Shown: in pieces, positions 61,117 through 64,000 of the stretch
How the letters are laid out: each line of letters opens with the position of its first letter
Numbering within the stretch: the first letter of the stretch is position 1
NCBI GenBank assembly: GCA_965229935.1
Contig: CBDDKB010000002.1
Location: forward strand, 744,001 to 808,000
Origin: SPJN01 sp965229935
GTDB taxonomy: Bacteria > Pseudomonadota > Alphaproteobacteria > SPJN01
Direction: 5' to 3'
DNA: 64,000 nt
Position numbers and translations under genes: made by a program
The notes under the pieces: generated by a model
Told to the model about the DNA's origin: nothing
Database searches by the model: none
The model's input: only the letters and a program-made list of their open reading frames with translations

Positions 61117-62043
61117 ATGGGACGAGTGGACAATATCGTGACGGAACAAGCTGCCATTACAGAAGAACAGTATGCGGAGGTGCGTGACTTCATGTCATTG
61201 CTGAAACCGCGTGTGATGTCGCTTGTGGTGTTCACAGCCCTCATTGGTCTGGTTGCTGCGCCTGTTGGTGTTCATCCGCTGATCGGCTTTACCGCCGTGT
61301 TAGCGATTGCCGTGGGGGCGGGTGCCTCAGGCGCGCTCAACATGTGGTATGACCGCGATATTGATGCAGTGATGAGCAGGACCAAGGACCGCCCGATCCC
61401 TGCTGGTAAAGTAACGGCAGAACAGGCATTGACCTTTGGCCTGATCCTATCTGGCCTTTCTGTGCTGGTATTGGGCGTGCTGGTCAATTATGTGGCCGCA
61501 GCGTTGCTGGCCTTCACCATTTTCTTTTACGCGGTCGTTTACACAATGTGGCTGAAACGATCGACGCCGCAAAACATCGTTATTGGCGGTGCGGCAGGGG
61601 CCTTTCCGCCCATGATTGGCTGGGCCGCTGCAACAGGCACGGTTGGGCTGGAATCACTATCCCTGTTTTTGATCATCTTTCTTTGGACGCCTGCGCATTT
61701 CTGGGCGCTGGCGCTTGTGAAGGAGGGCGATTATGGCAAGGTTGGTGTGCCGATGATGCCCAATGTGGCTGGGCCTGCCTCAACCAGACGCCAAATTGTG
61801 CTTTATACTGTTCTGACATTGATTATTTCGGCCGCTCCCGTTGCATTGGGGTTTGCCGGAATGGTCTATGGTCTGACCGCAGCGATTGGCGGTGCAATCT
61901 TCCTGATTTTGGCGCTGATGGTTTGGCGGGTACGTGAAGGGCAGAACGCCACAAAAGTAGCGATGCGTCTGTTCGGATTTTCCATCCTGTATCTATTTGT
62001 CCTGTTTGCATCGCTGGGGCTTGAGCATACATTATTGGCCTAA
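61117..62043 (+). CDS. ctaB: Heme O synthase (protoheme IX farnesyltransferase)
   Basis: UbiA-superfamily membrane enzyme that farnesylates heme B to heme O, the precursor of the heme A in this oxidase. 308 residues, about nine helices. Prenyl-binding Asp motif NMWYDRDIDAVMSRTKDRPIPAG and the second site AHFWALALVKEGDYGKVGVPMMPNVAG are characteristic. The start is uncertain: ATG 61117 lies at the end of the terminator without a ribosome-binding site; GTG 61126 or 61138 are alternatives. A ctaA (heme A synthase) is not in the window. Confidence 0.95.
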   Translation: MGRVDNIVTEQAAITEEQYAEVRDFMSLLKPRVMSLVVFTALIGLVAAPVGVHPLIGFTAVLAIAVGAGASGALNMWYDRDIDAVMSRTKDRPIPAGKVTAEQALTFGLILSGLSVLVLGVLVNYVAAALLAFTIFFYAVVYTMWLKRSTPQNIVIGGAAGAFPPMIGWAAATGTVGLESLSLFLIIFLWTPAHFWALALVKEGDYGKVGVPMMPNVAGPASTRRQIVLYTVLTLIISAAPVALGFAGMVYGLTAAIGGAIFLILALMVWRVREGQNATKVAMRLFGFSILYLFVLFASLGLEHTLLA

Positions 62044-62063
62044 ATGTACAGGAATTGTTGATT

Positions 62064-62210
62064 ATGCCTATTACCGAAGAACATAAGAAAAAGCGCAGCG
62101 TAAACCTTGCCGTTGGTTTGACCTTGGCAGCTTTGGTTATTTTGTTTTTTGCGGTTACCGTTGTCCGTATCGGCAACAATGCAGCAGAATCCGGCGTTAC
62201 GGGTTTTTAA
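62064..62210 (+). CDS. 48-residue membrane protein of the oxidase cluster (CoxF-like)
   Basis: A short gene (48 residues) between ctaB and ctaG. Basic start (MPITEEHKKKRSVN), one membrane helix (LAVGLTLAALVILFFAVTVV) and a short polar tail (RIGNNAAESGVTGF). The ATG at 62064 follows CAGGA at a workable distance, and ctaG begins 5 nt after its stop, so it is translated in the operon. Small single-helix proteins at this position are known in alphaproteobacterial oxidase operons; assembly is the assumed role. Confidence 0.8.
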   Translation: MPITEEHKKKRSVNLAVGLTLAALVILFFAVTVVRIGNNAAESGVTGF

Positions 62211-62215
62211 CTAGT

Positions 62216-62785
62216 ATGACTGACGCCACACCACATTTTCACGGTACGGATGATGCGGCGGCAAAGGCCCGTCGGGTGATGCTGATCTGTGTGTCTGTTG
62301 TGGTGTTGATGATCGGCGCGGCTTATGCGTCTGTGCCGCTATATGATCTGTTTTGCCGTGTGACCGGTTACGGTGGAACCACCAACCAATCTGACACAGA
62401 ATCGGCAGTAATTTTGGATCGGGATGTCACTGTACGTTTCGATTCGAATGTAGCGCGTGGCCTGAATTGGAAGTTTGAGGCCCTGCAGGGCCCCCAGCAC
62501 CTTAAAGTCGGTGAAACTGGTTTGGCCTTTTACCGGGCGACGAACCTGTCAGATCAACCAATTGTCGGCACGGCGACCTATAATGTGACGCCGCAAAAGG
62601 CCGGTGCCTATTTCATGAAAATTGAATGTTTCTGCTTTACAGAACAACGCATCGAACCGGGCCAAAGCATTGATATGCCTGTAACTTTTTACATTGATCC
62701 AGAGATTGTCGACGAAGAGTATCTGGACGATGTGGAAACCTTTACCCTGTCCTATACTTTTTTTGAGAAAGAGGACGAGGGCTGA
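62216..62785 (+). CDS. ctaG: Cytochrome c oxidase assembly protein CtaG/Cox11
   Basis: Delivers copper to the Cu-B site of subunit I. 189 residues: an N-terminal membrane anchor (VMLICVSVVVLMIGAAYASVPLYDLFC) then a periplasmic immunoglobulin-like domain. The copper motif C138-F-C140-F is intact, plus C47 at the membrane boundary. The segment ATYNVTPQKAGAYFMKIECF is nearly invariant in Cox11. Ends with a long acidic tail. Follows the small membrane protein by 5 nt. Confidence 0.96.
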   Translation: MTDATPHFHGTDDAAAKARRVMLICVSVVVLMIGAAYASVPLYDLFCRVTGYGGTTNQSDTESAVILDRDVTVRFDSNVARGLNWKFEALQGPQHLKVGETGLAFYRATNLSDQPIVGTATYNVTPQKAGAYFMKIECFCFTEQRIEPGQSIDMPVTFYIDPEIVDEEYLDDVETFTLSYTFFEKEDEG

Positions 62786-62956
62786 TCCATTCGCGTCCGT
62801 TCATTTGTGGCGAAAGGACGCGCAAAAAGGCCTGATTTTCCAGTGCGGTAAATCTGGCAAAATGCGGTGCACATGGCTATTGTGACCCGCGAATTACATC
62901 ATTTGGGCGAATCTCACCTCGCGAGGTTTGCCGTTTCAATTGAGGGGTGAAAACCT
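62786..62956. promoter_or_regulatory. Gap between ctaG and coxC, likely second promoter
   Basis: 171 bp with no gene. A 12-bp perfect palindrome, ACCTCGCGAGGT (62916-62927), lies 29 nt ahead of coxC, and GAGGGGTGAAAACCT gives the ribosome-binding site. Because a terminator precedes ctaB, a separate coxC promoter here is plausible, but I cannot assign hexamers. Confidence 0.35.
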
Positions 62957-63754
62957 ATGGCAGATAGTCACGCCAAAGCGCACGATTATCATCTCGTTGA
63001 TCCAAGTCCGTGGCCGTTGCTCGGCTCCGTGTCGGCATTTGTGCTGGCCATCGGCGCGATTGCGAATTTCAAGGATTGGTCGTTTAGCTGGCTGATGTAT
63101 GTCGGCTTTGCAATGGTCTTCTACGTCATGTTCGCATGGTGGAAAGACGTGATTTCCGAAGCCAAGGATGGCGGCTTTCACACGCCTGTTGTTCAGCTTC
63201 ATCACCGCTATGGCATGATCCTGTTCATTGCATCAGAGGTTATGTTCTTTGTTGCCTGGTTCTGGGCCTTCTTTGATGCGTCATTGTTCCCGAAGGAACA
63301 AATCGGTGGTGTTTGGCCCCCAGTTGGGATTGAAACGTTTGATCCGTGGCATTTGCCCTTGATCAACACATTGATCTTGCTTTTGTCGGGTACAACGGTC
63401 ACCGCAGCTCATCATTATTTGATCGAAGGCAATAAGGACCAGACCGTTAAATGGCTGGTTGCAACCGTTGCCTTGGGTGTTTTGTTCACCTGCTTCCAAA
63501 TTTATGAGTATGGCCACGCAACCTTCAACTTCTCTGGTCACATTTACGGCGCCACATTCTTTATGGCGACCGGGTTCCATGGTTTCCATGTGCTGGTCGG
63601 GACCATCTTCCTGTTTGTCAATCTGGTTCGTGCTATGCGCGGCTCATTCAAGCCTGATCATCATTTCGGCTTTGAAGCTGCAGCTTGGTACTGGCACTTT
63701 GTTGACGTGGTATGGTTGTTCCTGTTTGCCGCCATTTACATTTGGGGCGGTTGA
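62957..63754 (+). CDS. coxC: Cytochrome c oxidase subunit III
   Basis: Structural subunit stabilising the oxidase and proton uptake. 265 residues, seven helices. Typical opening HDYHLVDPSPWPLLGSVSAF, the conserved Glu in the VMFFVAWFWAFF region, and the closing DHHFGFEAAAWYWHFVDVVWLFLF. Last structural gene of the cluster, followed by a terminator-like hairpin and a DUF983 gene. Confidence 0.97.
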   Translation: MADSHAKAHDYHLVDPSPWPLLGSVSAFVLAIGAIANFKDWSFSWLMYVGFAMVFYVMFAWWKDVISEAKDGGFHTPVVQLHHRYGMILFIASEVMFFVAWFWAFFDASLFPKEQIGGVWPPVGIETFDPWHLPLINTLILLLSGTTVTAAHHYLIEGNKDQTVKWLVATVALGVLFTCFQIYEYGHATFNFSGHIYGATFFMATGFHGFHVLVGTIFLFVNLVRAMRGSFKPDHHFGFEAAAWYWHFVDVVWLFLFAAIYIWGG

Positions 63755-63800
63755 TCAGCAGGCGCTGAATACTAATCAGCCTTTGCCGCATTGAATAGCG

Positions 63801-63834
63801 CGCCCCGGACCTTAAGATGAGGTTCGGGGCGTTT
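63801..63834 (+). terminator. Hairpin after coxC
   Basis: CGCCCCGGACCT (63801-63812) pairs with AGGTTCGGGGCG (63820-63831) over 12 bp with one G-U pair and a 7-nt loop, then TTT. It lies 46 nt after coxC and before the DUF983 gene. Reasonable intrinsic terminator with a short T tail. Confidence 0.65.
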
Positions 63835-63853
63835 GCATTTGGAAGAGAATTTT

Positions 63854-64000
63854 ATGTCTGATCGTGATTTTGTTCCGCAGGACCTTCCTGCCCGTTCATC
63901 GACGGGAGAAGACGGCGCGGGCGAGGGCTCTGCAAAGCCTCGCATGGCCTATGCCCCACAATCGCCATTTTCAACTGGCGTTCGTAGCCGTTGCCCCCGA
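63854..64000 (+). CDS. DUF983 protein, 3' truncated by the window
   Basis: Only the first 49 codons are present and the frame is open to the last base. The N-terminus is a polar tail (SDRDFVPQDLPARSSTGEDG), then the family signature start SPFSTGVRSRCPR, which normally continues into CxxC and two membrane helices. DUF983 genes sit after coxC in many alphaproteobacteria, usually followed by SURF1; an oxidase-assembly role is presumed. GGAAGAGAA precedes the ATG. Confidence 0.8.
   Translation, partial: MSDRDFVPQDLPARSSTGEDGAGEGSAKPRMAYAPQSPFSTGVRSRCPR

Noticed and set aside
58579..63754. Reading the cox genes as a carbon monoxide dehydrogenase system because MoxR/CoxE-like genes occur in the window
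   Set aside because: The cluster here is cytochrome c oxidase (Cu-A, Cu-B and heme motifs present); no CODH subunit is present, and the MoxR/VWA pair lies over 50 kb away.
1..64000. CRISPR arrays, insertion sequences, prophage or toxin-antitoxin modules
   Set aside because: No regularly spaced repeats, transposase, terminal inverted repeats, phage structural genes or recognisable toxin-antitoxin pair were seen.

Overview
The window is one contiguous stretch of ordinary alphaproteobacterial chromosome, probably from a marine, aerobic, heterotrophic lineage. The SAR116/Puniceispirillum group is my guess, from overall feel rather than from any search. Support for Alphaproteobacteria comes from a CckA-type hybrid kinase, a DksA without a zinc finger, the recA-alaS-icd neighbourhood, an aa3 oxidase cluster in the order coxB-coxA-ctaB-small ORF-ctaG-coxC-DUF983, and a plant/alpha-type glutamate-cysteine ligase. 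I see no insertion sequence, integrase, phage gene, CRISPR array or rRNA. There is one tRNA, tRNA-Gln(CUG).

Layout. 1-1.9 kb: the end of a ferredoxin-NADP reductase, a [2Fe-2S] ferredoxin and an unrecognised gene. 2-7.7 kb: a methyltransferase, an MFS carrier, a MoxR/VWA (CoxE-like) pair and a GT-C-type membrane protein. 7.8-14 kb: dksA, a cckA-like kinase, recA and alaS. 14.1-18.9 kb: a lipoprotein, a membrane-anchored AraC regulator, a sterol-desaturase/DUF2147 fusion and icd. 19-25.1 kb: a LOG-family protein, two c-type cytochromes, an iron ABC transporter (binding protein and permease only) behind a Fur-like box, and a LysM protein. 25.2-28.7 kb: an Atm1-type exporter, psd and pssA. 28.7-33 kb: an RND efflux pump. 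33.3-42.2 kb: tRNA-Gln followed by mixed metabolic and envelope genes, including purT.

42.2-48.1 kb is a tightly packed minus-strand operon: Cys-cluster protein, pmbA, cysQ, DUF374 acyltransferase, waaA and lpxK. Most of its joints are 4-nt ATGA overlaps, and it makes lipid A/Kdo core. 48.2-54.2 kb holds an MFS carrier, an ETFB-type lysine methyltransferase, a fatty-acid desaturase, a TetR regulator with two perfect tandem palindromes upstream, a MAPEG protein, ubiA and rsmE. 54.3-58.3 kb holds gshA, a mono-heme cytochrome and tldD. 58.5 kb to the end is the cytochrome c oxidase cluster with its assembly factors. It includes a 48-residue membrane protein, and a DUF983 gene runs off the right edge.

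The main themes are respiration (oxidase, heme O synthesis, Cu insertion, ubiquinone, small cytochromes, Fe uptake), envelope biogenesis (lipid A, phosphatidylethanolamine, desaturation, RND pump) and cell-cycle/DNA maintenance (cckA, recA). I found no clear undescribed system. The items most worth checking are the desaturase-DUF2147 fusion, the TetR-desaturase-ETFB methyltransferase operon with its tandem palindromes, the soluble short CckA, the metal-like outer-membrane/DUF2946 pair and the terminator placed directly before ctaB.
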